Numbered from the stretch's first letter, positions 25,882 through 34,809 are shown. The stretch: DNA of 64,000 nucleotides from CAVQJU01 sp963729215 (GCA_963729215.1 CAVSND010000016.1:372001-436000), one strand, 5' to 3'. The notes: a model not told the origin generated them from the sequence alone. Numbers and translations are program-made.

Positions 25882-27685
25882 CCCCGTCCCGCCGCCGCCG
25901 GCAGTCGTCATGCTGCCGGGGCGGTGGTTTCTCACAGGCTGCGCCGCCGCAGCCGTCGCCATTCTCATCATCGGCCGCCTCACGCCGTTGCCGCTCTGGC
26001 TGCTGGCGACCGAGGTGCTGGCGACCATCCTCGGGTTGTTCGCCTTCGGTTCCTTCAGATATCAGATTCACAAGAACGCCCTGACCTACGGCATGCTGCT
26101 CGTCATCGTCGCGACCTTCTGCGGGCTCGCGACGTCGACCTGGCACACCCAGATCGCCGAGGCGGGCTGGGGGACGTGGATCGGACAGCACCTGCTGTCG
26201 TTTCACGGTCTCGACGACCTGATTCACGCCGACACGATGCTGTTCATTCTCGGCCTGACGCTGATGGTGTCGGTGATCGCGCAGACACGGCTGCTCGAAG
26301 GCATCACCTTCCTTCTGCTCCGGCGGTTCGACGGCTTCATCATGCCGACGATTATCTCGGTGACGGCCGTGGTCGCCTTCGTGTCGGGCGTGCTCGGCGG
26401 CGTCTCGATGATCGGCCTGACGATCCGCACGCTGGTCATCATCCTGATGCTGGCGGCGGCGCCCGTGTCGGCGGTCCGGTACGCCGTCATGGTGTGCACG
26501 GCGGTGACGACGATCTGCGGCGTCTGGTTCGCTTACGGCGAGCCTCCGAACCTGATCATGAAGGCGAACCTGTCGCCGTTCCTGACGAATACCTTCTTCC
26601 TGGTGTATTGCGGGCCCATCGGCGTCGCCAGCTACCTCGTCGTCGCGAGGCAGCTCCGACAAAAGCTCGGGCGCCAGCGGATCAAGCTCGACGAGATGGA
26701 CGTGATCGACGCCAACGTCGAGGACGTGCGCTTCCTGCAGGCCAGCCGCCACGGCGAAGTGCTCATCCCGATCGAGCTCGTCGAGGATTTCGCAAGCGAA
26801 CTATCAGGCCGCGCCGAAGCCGTGGTCCAGAGGCTGCGCAACGGCGAGCCGCTCGGCCTGGCCATGGTCCACGAGGACGTCGAAGTGGGGGCGCGCCGGC
26901 TCCTGCTCGGGCACTACGTCACGGACGAGCTCGCCGACGGTCTCGATCGCCACTACCTGTACGCCGCGGCAGGCGACGACGAGAGGGCCTTCATGGCCGA
27001 GCAGGCGGTGGACGAAGTGCTGGCATCCATGGCGCAGTCCCGCCAGAAGGCGCAGAAGATCGCCGTGCTTTCCCTCGTGCCGTTCATCGTATTGCTCATC
27101 GTGCACGGCATCTGGGAAGAGGTTCCGCTGTTCGCCGCGTCGTTTGCGGGATTTGCGTCCGCGCTGCCGGCCGTCTGGAAGATTCCCAACATGCGCCGGC
27201 TGGCCATGCGCGAAACGAAGCTCGAGTACGCCGAGTACTACTTTCTGTTTCCGCTGTTTGTGTCGATTACACTGCTGACGAGCGCGGGCTTCTTCGACGT
27301 CATGCAGAGCCTGATTCACACCGGCATCCAAACGCTCGGTCACGCGCACGTCGCGTTCGCGCAGTTTCTCGGCGCCACATTCCTCTCGGCCATCCTCGAC
27401 AACAACATCGTCGCCGACTTTGCGTCGCGCGGTCTTCACGGCCTGGACCTGCGAGTGCTGCAGTTCTTCGCGATGGCGCAGATTTCCGGCTACGCGCTCG
27501 GCGGCTGCTGGACGCACATCGGCTGCGCGCAGTCCGTCGTCGCCTACGCGTTCATCCAGCGCGACGTGGACGCGCAATACACGCCCGTCCAGTGGATCAA
27601 GGAAATGACGCCGGTCATCACGCAGATTCTGGTGTTGATGGGTGTCCTGATTTACGCGGAGAGCTTCATCCTCAGGCTGTTCTGA
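25874..27685 (+). CDS. ArsB/NhaD-type (ion transporter superfamily) permease
   Basis: A 603-aa polytopic membrane protein. The N-terminal half has helices such as DTMLFILGLTLMVSVIAQT, then VVAFVSGVLGGVSMIGLTIR and the pore-type motif YGEPPNLIMKANLSPF. A soluble insert of about 130 residues (roughly 270-400, acidic and helical) separates it from a second half with ATFLSAILDNNIVADF and GYALGGCWTHIGCAQSVVAY. The paired re-entrant motifs fit the IT superfamily (NhaD, ArsB, citrate transporters). The substrate is not readable. It starts at GTG 25874 inside the end of the 45-aa gene, so it belongs to the amt operon. A Na+/H+ or ammonium-linked role is inference. Confidence 0.8.
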   Translation: MNNPVPPPPAVVMLPGRWFLTGCAAAAVAILIIGRLTPLPLWLLATEVLATILGLFAFGSFRYQIHKNALTYGMLLVIVATFCGLATSTWHTQIAEAGWGTWIGQHLLSFHGLDDLIHADTMLFILGLTLMVSVIAQTRLLEGITFLLLRRFDGFIMPTIISVTAVVAFVSGVLGGVSMIGLTIRTLVIILMLAAAPVSAVRYAVMVCTAVTTICGVWFAYGEPPNLIMKANLSPFLTNTFFLVYCGPIGVASYLVVARQLRQKLGRQRIKLDEMDVIDANVEDVRFLQASRHGEVLIPIELVEDFASELSGRAEAVVQRLRNGEPLGLAMVHEDVEVGARRLLLGHYVTDELADGLDRHYLYAAAGDDERAFMAEQAVDEVLASMAQSRQKAQKIAVLSLVPFIVLLIVHGIWEEVPLFAASFAGFASALPAVWKIPNMRRLAMRETKLEYAEYYFLFPLFVSITLLTSAGFFDVMQSLIHTGIQTLGHAHVAFAQFLGATFLSAILDNNIVADFASRGLHGLDLRVLQFFAMAQISGYALGGCWTHIGCAQSVVAYAFIQRDVDAQYTPVQWIKEMTPVITQILVLMGVLIYAESFILRLF

Positions 27686-27707
27686 CGCTGTTCCCGATTG
27701 CGGGCTC

Positions 27708-29639
27708 TTACCCGACGTGCACGCGCGGACGGCGCAGGGGATCGGTCTCGAACTGGCGAAGCACTTCACGCGTGACCGGCGCGGTGTCGCCTTCTCCGAA
27801 CGCCAGGAACTTCAGCAGGTACGTGATCGGGTTGCCTTCCGTCCAGCCGAAGTACACGTGCGGAATCTGCCCCGTCCGATCGCGGATGTAGATCAGCAGG
27901 GCCGCGATGGCGTTGGGGATCGCCGCGCTGCTGCAGCGCAGGACGCGGTACGGGCCCACGCAGACACCCTGCACCATCAGGATCTCGCTGAACTGCGACG
28001 TGTCGCCCGGGCTGACTTCGAGAAACAGCACCGCATCGCCGGCGGGCAGGTGGTGTGTGTCGGATGCTTCCGCCAGCTTCGCCTGATACTCGCGAAGCGA
28101 GCCGTCGCCCGGCCGGTGGGCGATGATCCGGACCGCCTCGCCCGGGTGCTCGGCCGACTCGATGAACTGCCCAGCCGTCTCGTCGGGTTTAATCCCGGTG
28201 ACTCGCAGCTCGGTTGATCGGAGCGCGCGCGACACCAGGGACGTCGCGATGATCGTGACGATGAAGAGCGAGGCGATCTTGATGCCTTCGGGCCGCTCGA
28301 ACACGTTGGTGATCGTCGTGTAGGCGAAGACGACGGTGATGCCGAGGAACACCGCCCAGCGATGCGACTGGCGCCACGCCGTGATGGCGACGGCGAGCGC
28401 CGCGGAGCTCATGAGGACGAGCACGCCGGTGGCGTACGCGCCTCCCTGCGCGTCCACACTCGCCCTGAAGACAATCGTGACGGTGAACGTGATGGCGGTG
28501 ATGATGACGACCAGCGGGCGGTTCGCGCGCGCCCACTCCGGCGCCATGCCGTAGCGCGGCAGGTAGCGCGGGACGAGGTTCAGCAGCCCGGCGAGCGCCG
28601 ACGCGCCGGCAAACCACAGGATCGTGATGGTGCTGACGTCGTAAATCGTGCCGAAGGCCGAGCCGAAGCGCTCGTGGGCGAGGTAGGCGAGGGCGCGGCC
28701 GTCCGCGGGGTGGCCCGGCATGAAGGCGTCGGGCGGAATCAGCACCGCGGTGACGAAGCTGCTGCCGAGGAGCAGGACGCTCATGATCAGCGCCGCGGTT
28801 CCGAGCAGCTTTTTCGTATTGCGGATTCGGCCGAGCGGGGCTTCCTCCGTGTCGGTCGCATCGCCCTTCACCAGCGGCATCACGGCGACACCGGTTTCGA
28901 ACCCAGACAGGCCGAGCGCCAGCTTGGGAAACAGGATGATCGCCATCCCGGCCATCATCAGCGGGTTGCCGTGCTGCGCGAAGAGGGCGTACTTCCACAT
29001 CGCGAGATGTTCGGGATGGCGGACGATTTCCTTGAGGCCGTCAACGATGATGACGGCGTTCAGCGCCATGTAGATGGCGACGAGCCCTACCGCGAGCACG
29101 ATCGCTTCGCGAAACCCCTTGAGGAAAATGCCGCCGAGCGCCAGGAGCAGCAGCAGCGTCACGATGATCGGATGATCGAGCCAGGCCGGTGTGAGCGGGT
29201 TCGAAATGAGATGCGCCGTGGCGTCGGCCGCCGACAACGTGATGGTGATCACGAAATCCGTCGCGGCAAACCCCAGGAGGCAGAGCACGATGACTTTGCC
29301 TTTCCACCGCGGAAACAACCCCTCGAGGATGAGAATGCTGCCCTGACCGTGCGGGCTCATGGCCGCGACGCGGTTGTACATCGGCAGCGCGCCGAACAGC
29401 GTCAGCAGCACGAGCACGAGCGTGGCGATCGGCGACAGCGGGCCGGCCGCGAGAAACGCGATGCTGGGTTGATACGCCAGCGTCGAGAAGTAGTCGACGC
29501 CGGTGAGGCACATGACCTTCCACCACGCCGTGGTGTGCGGCGCGTGGGCGGAAGGCCCGCTGGGCTCCGTCAGCCCCTGATACAGCCAGTCGTGAATCTG
29601 TCGTTTCCAGGAAGAAGATGAGGCCGCCGTCGCCAGCAC
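27708..29639 (-). CDS. APC-superfamily amino acid/cation permease
   Basis: A 643-aa membrane protein. The N-terminal APC fold has MCLTGVDYFSTLAYQPSIAF, LTLFGALPMYNRVAAMSPHG and GQGSILILEGLFPRWKGK, then about 12 helices to around residue 470. A soluble C-terminal region of about 170 residues follows, with EAVRIIAHRPGDGSLREYQA and ILMVQGVCVGPYRVLRCSS. The gene starts at GTG 29637-29639. TACAAT lies only 6 bp upstream, so the mRNA may be leaderless or the true start may lie further in. It converges on the amt-operon permease and diverges from the SDR gene. The substrate is unknown. Confidence 0.82.
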   Translation of the reverse strand: MLATAASSSSWKRQIHDWLYQGLTEPSGPSAHAPHTTAWWKVMCLTGVDYFSTLAYQPSIAFLAAGPLSPIATLVLVLLTLFGALPMYNRVAAMSPHGQGSILILEGLFPRWKGKVIVLCLLGFAATDFVITITLSAADATAHLISNPLTPAWLDHPIIVTLLLLLALGGIFLKGFREAIVLAVGLVAIYMALNAVIIVDGLKEIVRHPEHLAMWKYALFAQHGNPLMMAGMAIILFPKLALGLSGFETGVAVMPLVKGDATDTEEAPLGRIRNTKKLLGTAALIMSVLLLGSSFVTAVLIPPDAFMPGHPADGRALAYLAHERFGSAFGTIYDVSTITILWFAGASALAGLLNLVPRYLPRYGMAPEWARANRPLVVIITAITFTVTIVFRASVDAQGGAYATGVLVLMSSAALAVAITAWRQSHRWAVFLGITVVFAYTTITNVFERPEGIKIASLFIVTIIATSLVSRALRSTELRVTGIKPDETAGQFIESAEHPGEAVRIIAHRPGDGSLREYQAKLAEASDTHHLPAGDAVLFLEVSPGDTSQFSEILMVQGVCVGPYRVLRCSSAAIPNAIAALLIYIRDRTGQIPHVYFGWTEGNPITYLLKFLAFGEGDTAPVTREVLRQFETDPLRRPRVHVG

Positions 29640-29645
29640 CGCGCA

Positions 29646-29651
29646 ATTGTA
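29646..29651 (-). promoter_or_regulatory. -10-like hexamer upstream of the APC permease
   Basis: TACAAT on the minus strand, 6 bp before the GTG start. The divergent gene has GACAAT (29684-29689) 11 bp before its own ATG. Both promoters would thus be packed into about 60 bp. Confidence 0.4.
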
Positions 29652-29683
29652 GCGTGGGTGGACGAGGCGCGCCGGTTCGGGGC

Positions 29684-29689
29684 GACAAT
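29684..29689 (+). promoter_or_regulatory. -10-like hexamer upstream of the SDR gene
   Basis: GACAAT, ending 11 bp before the ATG at 29701. It is a weaker match than TACAAT; only position and the paired arrangement support it. Confidence 0.3.
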
Positions 29690-29700
29690 AGAGAGACGTG

Positions 29701-30378
29701 ATGAACGTGCTCATCTTCGGGGCGACCGGGATGGTGGGCCAGGGTGTCCTGAGGGAGTGCCTCAGGGACCCGGGAGTCGAGCGCGTCCTGACGGTCGGCC
29801 GGACCGCCACCGGCGTTCGGGATCCGAAGCTTCGCGAGATCGTCCATGCCGACCTCACGTCATACGCGTCGATAGAGGCGCAACTGACAGGTTTCCACGC
29901 CTGCTTCTTCTGCCTGGGCGTCTCGTCGGTGGGCATGCGCGAGGCCGATTACGAACGCGTCACGTACGACATCACGCTCGCCGCGGCTCAAACACTCGTG
30001 CGCCTCAACCCGGGCATGACGTTCGTCTATGTGTCCGGCGCGGGCACCGACAGCTCGGAAGGCGGCCGGACGATGTGGGCGCGGGTGAAAGGGAAAACGG
30101 AAAACGCGCTGCTTTGCCTGCCGTTCAAGGCGGCGTACATGTTTCGTCCCGGCGTCATCCAGCCCCGGCACGGTGTCCGGTCGAAGACCGCGGCCTATCG
30201 CGTCCTGTACTCGCTGACCGCGCCGCTCCTGCCTCTGCTCCGCTGGTTGTTTCCAGGCCTGATTCTGACGACCGATCAGATCGGACGCGCCATGCTCGTG
30301 GTCGCCAGGAAAGGCGCCCCGAAGAAGGTGCTCGAAAGCCGGGACATCAGCGCGCTGGCCCCGGCCGGGCAGGCCTGA
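29701..30378 (+). CDS. NAD(P)-binding atypical SDR/epimerase-like protein
   Basis: A 225-aa Rossmann protein. The dinucleotide motif GATGMVGQG is at residues 7-15, followed by VGRTATGVRDPKLREIVHAD and an SSVGMREADYERVTYD stretch. VYVSGAGTDSSEGGR stands where the active-site strand ends, and no clear YxxxK follows, as in atypical SDRs. The hydrophobic VLYSLTAPLLPLLRWLFPG near the C-terminus may touch the membrane. GTG (29698) directly precedes the ATG. The substrate is unknown; family members are often annotated as NAD-dependent epimerase or NmrA-like. Confidence 0.8.
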   Translation: MNVLIFGATGMVGQGVLRECLRDPGVERVLTVGRTATGVRDPKLREIVHADLTSYASIEAQLTGFHACFFCLGVSSVGMREADYERVTYDITLAAAQTLVRLNPGMTFVYVSGAGTDSSEGGRTMWARVKGKTENALLCLPFKAAYMFRPGVIQPRHGVRSKTAAYRVLYSLTAPLLPLLRWLFPGLILTTDQIGRAMLVVARKGAPKKVLESRDISALAPAGQA

Positions 30379-30387
30379 CGGCCCGCG

Positions 30388-30792
30388 CTACGGTCGATCG
30401 GCTCGGCGGAACACGACGGAATCCCCGAGCCAGAAATTCAGCAGGCCGCACGCGCCGATGGCGACGCCGTTGGCCACGACCGGCGTGAGGTGCGCGCCGG
30501 GAACGAGCGCCGTCATCACCACCAGATTCCCGGCGAGCGACACCACCCCGTTGGCAGCGGCAAACCGCATGAACTGGGCAATCGCCCCCTGGGATTCAGC
30601 GCGCTCGGCCCACGTCCATCGCCGATGCCACAGGAAGTTGTGCACGATCGCCATGCCGACCGCCAGCGACGTGGCGGTCAGATAGTGCACGTGCATGACG
30701 CCGGTGAGCAGCCACAACGCCGCCAGCTGGACGCCGATTCCCGCCGCGCCGACGGCGTTGAACCGGACGAAACGCAGCCCCGGACTCATCAT
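30388..30792 (-). CDS. GtrA-family membrane protein
   Basis: A 134-aa protein with four predicted helices: FNAVGAAGIGVQLAALWLL, YLTATSLAVGMAIVHNFLWH, MRFAAANGVVSLAGNLVV and VVANGVAIGACGLLNFWLGD. HNFLWHRRWTW after helix 2 and a C-terminal FRR are GtrA signatures. GtrA proteins are thought to move or assist polyprenyl-phosphate-linked sugars across the membrane. It starts at ATG 30790-30792 and overlaps the stop of the phosphatidyltransferase gene (ATGATGA), so the two are translationally coupled. Confidence 0.9.
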   Translation of the reverse strand: MMSPGLRFVRFNAVGAAGIGVQLAALWLLTGVMHVHYLTATSLAVGMAIVHNFLWHRRWTWAERAESQGAIAQFMRFAAANGVVSLAGNLVVMTALVPGAHLTPVVANGVAIGACGLLNFWLGDSVVFRRADRP

Positions 30793-31508
30793 GCGGCCTT
30801 GCGCGGCAGCGGCTCGGCCCGGTAAAGCGCCCGTGTGTTGACGGCTGCCGCGAACACGAGCGTGAAGAGCATGCCGCCGATCGCAATCACGCCCGAGACG
30901 TCGAACAGCCGGTACTGGTGACCGAACAGCTCGGCCATCGGGTGAACCAGGAGCACGAGATTCCCGATCGCGAGCAGAATGCGCAGCTCCGTGGGGCCGA
31001 TTTTGAAGTGGCTCATCTTGAATGTGCCGAGCGTATGCGTCGCGAGGAACGTTTCGACCATCAGCAGGAGATAGGCGGCGAGGAGTCCCAGTGCCACGAA
31101 CGGGCTCATGTAGCCCGACAACCCGAGGCCACCCAGGAGAAACAGCGTTCCCAGGGCGTCCACGACGTGGTCGACGTAGAAGCCGTATCTGGGGCGCTGA
31201 TGATCGCGCACACGAGCCAGCGTGCCATCGAGGCTGTCCCCGAACCAGTTGAGCGCCAGGCAGGCGATCACAAGCAGCAGTCCGGCAGGGGTCACGCTGG
31301 CCAGCCAGTAGGAGAGTCCTCCGAGGACCATCGCGACAAGGGCCAGCACCGTCAGGTGGTCGGAGTTGACCCATCCGGGCAGCCGGTGGGCCAGCCAGAT
31401 CAGCGTGCGCTTCTCGAGCGGCGCCAGAATGCTCGTCAGCGACCGGGTCGATTCCTGGAATCCGTTGACCCGTCCCGGGTTGTGGGTGTCTGCGACGATG
31501 GTGTTCAC
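30789..31508 (-). CDS. CDP-alcohol phosphatidyltransferase family protein
   Basis: An integral membrane enzyme of 239 aa that would transfer a phosphatidyl or related group from a CDP-alcohol. The family signature DG-x2-AR-x8-G-x3-D-x3-D is complete: DSLDGTLARVRDHQRPRYG continues to FYVDHVVD. Several helices surround it (HLTVLALVAMVLGGLSYWLA, FVALGLLAAYLLLMVET). GTG at 31508 is chosen because AGGAGG lies 9 bp upstream; a longer frame to 31532 has no such site. The acceptor alcohol is unknown. It is coupled to GtrA and preceded by a structured leader at 31531-31600. Confidence 0.88.
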   Translation of the reverse strand: MNTIVADTHNPGRVNGFQESTRSLTSILAPLEKRTLIWLAHRLPGWVNSDHLTVLALVAMVLGGLSYWLASVTPAGLLLVIACLALNWFGDSLDGTLARVRDHQRPRYGFYVDHVVDALGTLFLLGGLGLSGYMSPFVALGLLAAYLLLMVETFLATHTLGTFKMSHFKIGPTELRILLAIGNLVLLVHPMAELFGHQYRLFDVSGVIAIGGMLFTLVFAAAVNTRALYRAEPLPRKAA

Positions 31509-31530
31509 GATATCCAACCTCCTGACGCGC

Positions 31531-31600
31531 AATGCGAAAAACCCCGGCCAAAAGGCTCACCCGGGCTGGTTTGAGCCGGTTTGGGCGTCGAATTCGCATT
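31531..31600 (-). ncRNA. Structured 5' leader of the phosphatidyltransferase gene
   Basis: Nested perfect stems: AATGCGAA/TTCGCATT (31531-31538 with 31593-31600, 8 bp), AAACC/GGTTT (31539-31543 with 31578-31582) and GGCTCA/TGAGCC (31554-31559 with 31572-31577). The fold ends 22 bases before the GTG start and directly precedes the ribosome site. It could be a cis-regulatory RNA. I could not match it to a known riboswitch class. Confidence 0.4.
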
Positions 31601-31640
31601 GAGATGTGGAGGCCCCGTGAGAGAACGCGAGAGCACGATC

Positions 31641-31715
31641 AAACGCAGAGATCGCAGAGATCGCGGAGTTTTTTGGGCCAAGAGAGACTCTGCGATCTCC
31701 GCGATCTCTGCGTTT
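31641..31715. repeat. Inverted pair of 9-bp-period arrays (CAGAGATCG units)
   Basis: Arm 1 (31641-31668) and arm 2 (31688-31715) are 28 bases each and complementary except at two positions, with a 19-base loop. Each arm is made of 9-bp units (CAGAGATCG). The sequence downstream (TTCGATCTCTCC, TTGCGATCTCT) carries further decayed units up to the ribosome site of the next gene. Confidence 0.85.
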
Positions 31716-31771
31716 ATCCCTTCGATCTCTCCGTTCAGCTCTTGCGATCTCTAAGGCCCGGAGGTTTTCAC

Positions 31772-32590
31772 ATGCGTGTCGTCCCGCTCCGTACCCGGGT
31801 GGCCGTTCTGGCCGTGATACTCGCGCTGAACGGCGTCGTCGCTGCGGCCGCCCGTCTCCATCCGGAGGCCATCGCGGGCTGGTCGGTATACGTGTCGGCG
31901 GCCGAAACCCGGATACGGCGAGAACTGGAATCGACGCGGGGATTCCTTGTCATGGATTTTCTCCAGGATGCCGCCGACCAAAGACGCAACGTTCTGGCGG
32001 GCGGTGTCGTCATCCAGAAGATGGAGACTGTCGACTCGCAAGGCCGCAGGATGACGGTGAACTCCGCGCTCGTCCATCACCTTCGAGGCGAAGTCCTGAT
32101 CCCCGGCGTGACCGTGCGAGAGCTGCTGACGGAACTGCAGACACGCGTTCCCAAGCAGGAGGATGTGCTCCGCTCAACCATCCTCGAACGCGAACCCGAT
32201 CGCATGCGCATCTACCTCAGGCTGCAGCGTCAGCGATTTGTCACCGTGGTCTACGACACGGAGCACACCGTGACGTTCACGCGTTTCGGCAATACGCGGG
32301 CGGCCAGCACGAGCACCGCGACGAGAATCGCCGAGGTGTCCGATCCGGACACACCGCAGGAACGCGAACTTCCCCTTGGCGACGACCGCGGCTTTCTCTG
32401 GCGTCTCAACGCGTACTGGCGGTACGAAGAGGTCTCGGGCGGCGTGATTGCGGAGTGCGAGTCCATCAGCCTCAGTCGAGACGTGCCGGCGGTCCTCCGG
32501 TATCTCGTGAGCCCCGTGGTCGAAAGCACTGCCCGGGAGTCCATGGAGCGGACGCTCACGACGCTCAGGACACAGCTGGGAAAATCCTGA
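31772..32590 (+). CDS. Secreted protein of unknown function
   Basis: A 272-aa protein, ATG at 31772 with GGAGG 7 bp upstream. A signal peptide (RVAVLAVILALNGVVAAAA) is followed by AETRIRRELESTRGFLVMDF. The middle part is beta-rich (FVTVVYDTEHTVTFTRFG). The C-terminal part GGVIAECESISLSRDVPAVL and ESMERTLTTLRTQLGK resembles the end of SRPBCC/START-like proteins, but the family is not certain. It probably lies in the periplasm. The PQQ dehydrogenase gene follows after 53 bp on the same strand. Confidence 0.7.
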   Translation: MRVVPLRTRVAVLAVILALNGVVAAAARLHPEAIAGWSVYVSAAETRIRRELESTRGFLVMDFLQDAADQRRNVLAGGVVIQKMETVDSQGRRMTVNSALVHHLRGEVLIPGVTVRELLTELQTRVPKQEDVLRSTILEREPDRMRIYLRLQRQRFVTVVYDTEHTVTFTRFGNTRAASTSTATRIAEVSDPDTPQERELPLGDDRGFLWRLNAYWRYEEVSGGVIAECESISLSRDVPAVLRYLVSPVVESTARESMERTLTTLRTQLGKS

Positions 32591-32643
32591 TCCGCTTCCA
32601 ATGACGCCGGCGCGGCGAGCGTGTATCCTCTGGGGAAGCGAGG

Positions 32644-34312
32644 ATGACCATGAACAAGCTCTGGCCGCTGGCGGCGTTTCTGATGATCGGATCGTCGGCA
32701 GGATCGATGCAGACGACCGAGGACCTGGTCAACGACGGCAGGAACCCGGACAACGTCACCACTCAGAGCATGGGCTACAGCCGGCAGAGCTACAGCCCGC
32801 TCAAGCAGATCAACAGGTCCACCATCAGGAAGCTGGTGCCCGTCTGGAGCACCAGCCTGATGAACGAGTCTGGCGAGCTGGCCGCGCCGACGGTCTACGA
32901 CGGCGTCATGTACGTGATCAACGGCAAGTGGACCTTCGCGATCGACGTCGAGACCGGCCGCCAGATCTGGCGCACCCCGGTCGAAGTCGATCCGGACATG
33001 AAACGCGCCGATCCGATCACCCGCGGCGCCGCCACGATCTACGGCGGCAAACTGTTCCGCGTCACCATCGACAACAACATCGTCGCGCTCGACATGAAGA
33101 CCGGCAAACAGGTGTGGAAGCAGAAGTTTGCCGACTGGCGCGAGGGATATTACGCGACGAGCGCGCCGATCGTGGCCAACGGCGTGGTGATTTCCGGGAT
33201 GGCGGGCGGCGAGTCCACGACGCGAGGATTTCTGGACGGCTGGGATCCGGAAACCGGGAAGAAGCTGTGGCGCCGTTATACGATTCCGGCGCCCGGCGAG
33301 CCTGGATCGGACACGTGGCCGAAGAACAGCGATGCGTGGAAAGTGGGCGGCGGGCCGACATGGCGCTCGGGTTCGTACCGATCCGCAACTCAACCTCGTC
33401 TACTGGGGCGTCGGCAACGCGGAGCCGTACGACCCTCGGCCGCGCGAGGGCATGGACAGCCTGTACACGTCGAGTGTGCTCGCGATCCGGCCCGACACGG
33501 GAGAGATCGCCTGCCACTATCAATACACACCGAATGATGTCTACGACGTGGACGGCGCCGACGAACACGTGCTGGCGGATCTCCAGGTCAACGGTCAGCC
33601 GCGCAAGGTCATGATCCAGCCGAACAAGAACGGCTTCCTGTACGTGGTCGATCGCACCAACTGCAAGCTCATCGCGGCGCATCCCTTCGTCAAGGTCAAC
33701 TGGGCCACGCATATCGACCTGGCCACGGGCCGGCCCGTGCTGAGCGACGTCTACAAACGGTTCCTCGCCGGCGAGGAAGTCGAGATCTGGCCGTCGCGCG
33801 GCAACAACGCCGTGCCGATCGCGTTCAACCCCAACACGGGGCTCGTGTACTCGACGACGTGGAACCTGCCGCGCATCCAGAAGCTCGCGCCGCCGCAGCC
33901 GACGGTGATCGGCGGGAGCACGACAGGCGTGGTCTCCCGACTTCCCGTGACGAAACCAGGAGATGTGCTTGGCTTCTTCACGGCGATCAACCCGCTGACC
34001 GGCGAGAAGAAGTGGGAGATCCCGCTGACCGACCTGCCGAGCTCCGCGGGCATGCTGGCGACCGCCGGCGGCCTCGTTTTCACGGGCAAGTTGTCCGGCG
34101 AGTTCGTGGCGCTCGACGAGCGCGACGGCAAGACGCTGTGGCAGTTCAAGACCGGGTCCAGCGTCAACTCGACGGCGATCACGTACACGCACAAAGGCCG
34201 GCAGTACGTGACGATCGCGTCGGGGCTGGGTGGCGGTCTGGCGAGCCGCTACGCGGCGGGCAAGGTGCCGACCGGCGGTTCGGTGTGGACGTTCGCACTC
34301 ATCAACGAATAG
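32644..34312 (+). CDS. PQQ-dependent alcohol dehydrogenase-type quinoprotein, frameshifted once
   Basis: A periplasmic eight-bladed propeller of the methanol/ethanol dehydrogenase family, about 555 aa. Visible are NVTTQSMGYSRQSYSPLKQI at the start, WTFAIDVETGRQIWRTPVEV, GFLDGWDPETGKKLWRR, VIQPNKNGFLYVVDR-type blades and QYVTIASGLGGGLASRY at the end. The frame breaks after GGGPTWRSGSY near 33379. Removing one C restores DPQLNLVYWGVGNAEPYD. The vicinal Cys-Cys pair usual in these enzymes is not seen, and no cytochrome c or PQQ synthesis gene is nearby. Substrate and electron acceptor are unknown. ATG at 32650 is an alternative start. Confidence 0.87.
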
Positions 34313-34325
34313 CGCGGTATCTGAT

Positions 34326-34793
34326 ATGGAACCCCGTCTCGACTACCGGAAGTTCAACCACGAACCGCTCAACGCCTTGCTGGCGCTGGAGAAGTACATC
34401 ACCGCCTGCGGCCTCGATCACAGGTTCCTGCACGTGCTGAAGCTGCGCGCGTCACAGATCAACGGCTGTGCCTTCTGCGTCGACATGCACTCGCTCGATG
34501 CACGTGCGGCGGGCGAGACCGAGCAGCGGCTTTACGCGCTCAACGCATGGCGCGAAACACCATTCTTCGACGAGCGCGAGCGAGCCGCGCTCGCGTGGAT
34601 CGAAGCCGTGACACTCGTCTCTGAGACGCATGTACCAGACAGCCTCTACGACGAGACACGCAGGCACTTCACCGATCAGGAAATTGTCGATCTGACTTAC
34701 GTCGCGGTCGCGATCAACGGCTGGAATCGGCTCGCAATCGCGTTGCGCTCGGTGCCCGGGCGCTATCGGCCGGCAACTCCGCCGCGCGAGTAA
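34326..34793 (+). CDS. AhpD/carboxymuconolactone-decarboxylase-like protein
   Basis: A 155-aa all-helical protein. The redox motif CAFCVDMH (Cys48, Cys51, His55) after KLRASQING is the AhpD-like signature. RLYALNAWRETPFFDERERA and TDQEIVDLTYVAVAINGWNR are typical of the family, which often acts as an alkylhydroperoxidase. It starts at ATG 34326, 13 bp after the PQQ dehydrogenase stop and probably cotranscribed. The physiological partner is unknown. Confidence 0.9.
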   Translation: MEPRLDYRKFNHEPLNALLALEKYITACGLDHRFLHVLKLRASQINGCAFCVDMHSLDARAAGETEQRLYALNAWRETPFFDERERAALAWIEAVTLVSETHVPDSLYDETRRHFTDQEIVDLTYVAVAINGWNRLAIALRSVPGRYRPATPPRE

Positions 34794-34809
34794 CCATAGA
34801 ATAGAGGAA

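Noticed and set aside
31531..31600. Fold as a c-di-GMP, fluoride or glmS-type riboswitch/ribozyme
   Set aside because: The conserved core sequences of these classes are absent; only the nested stems remain.
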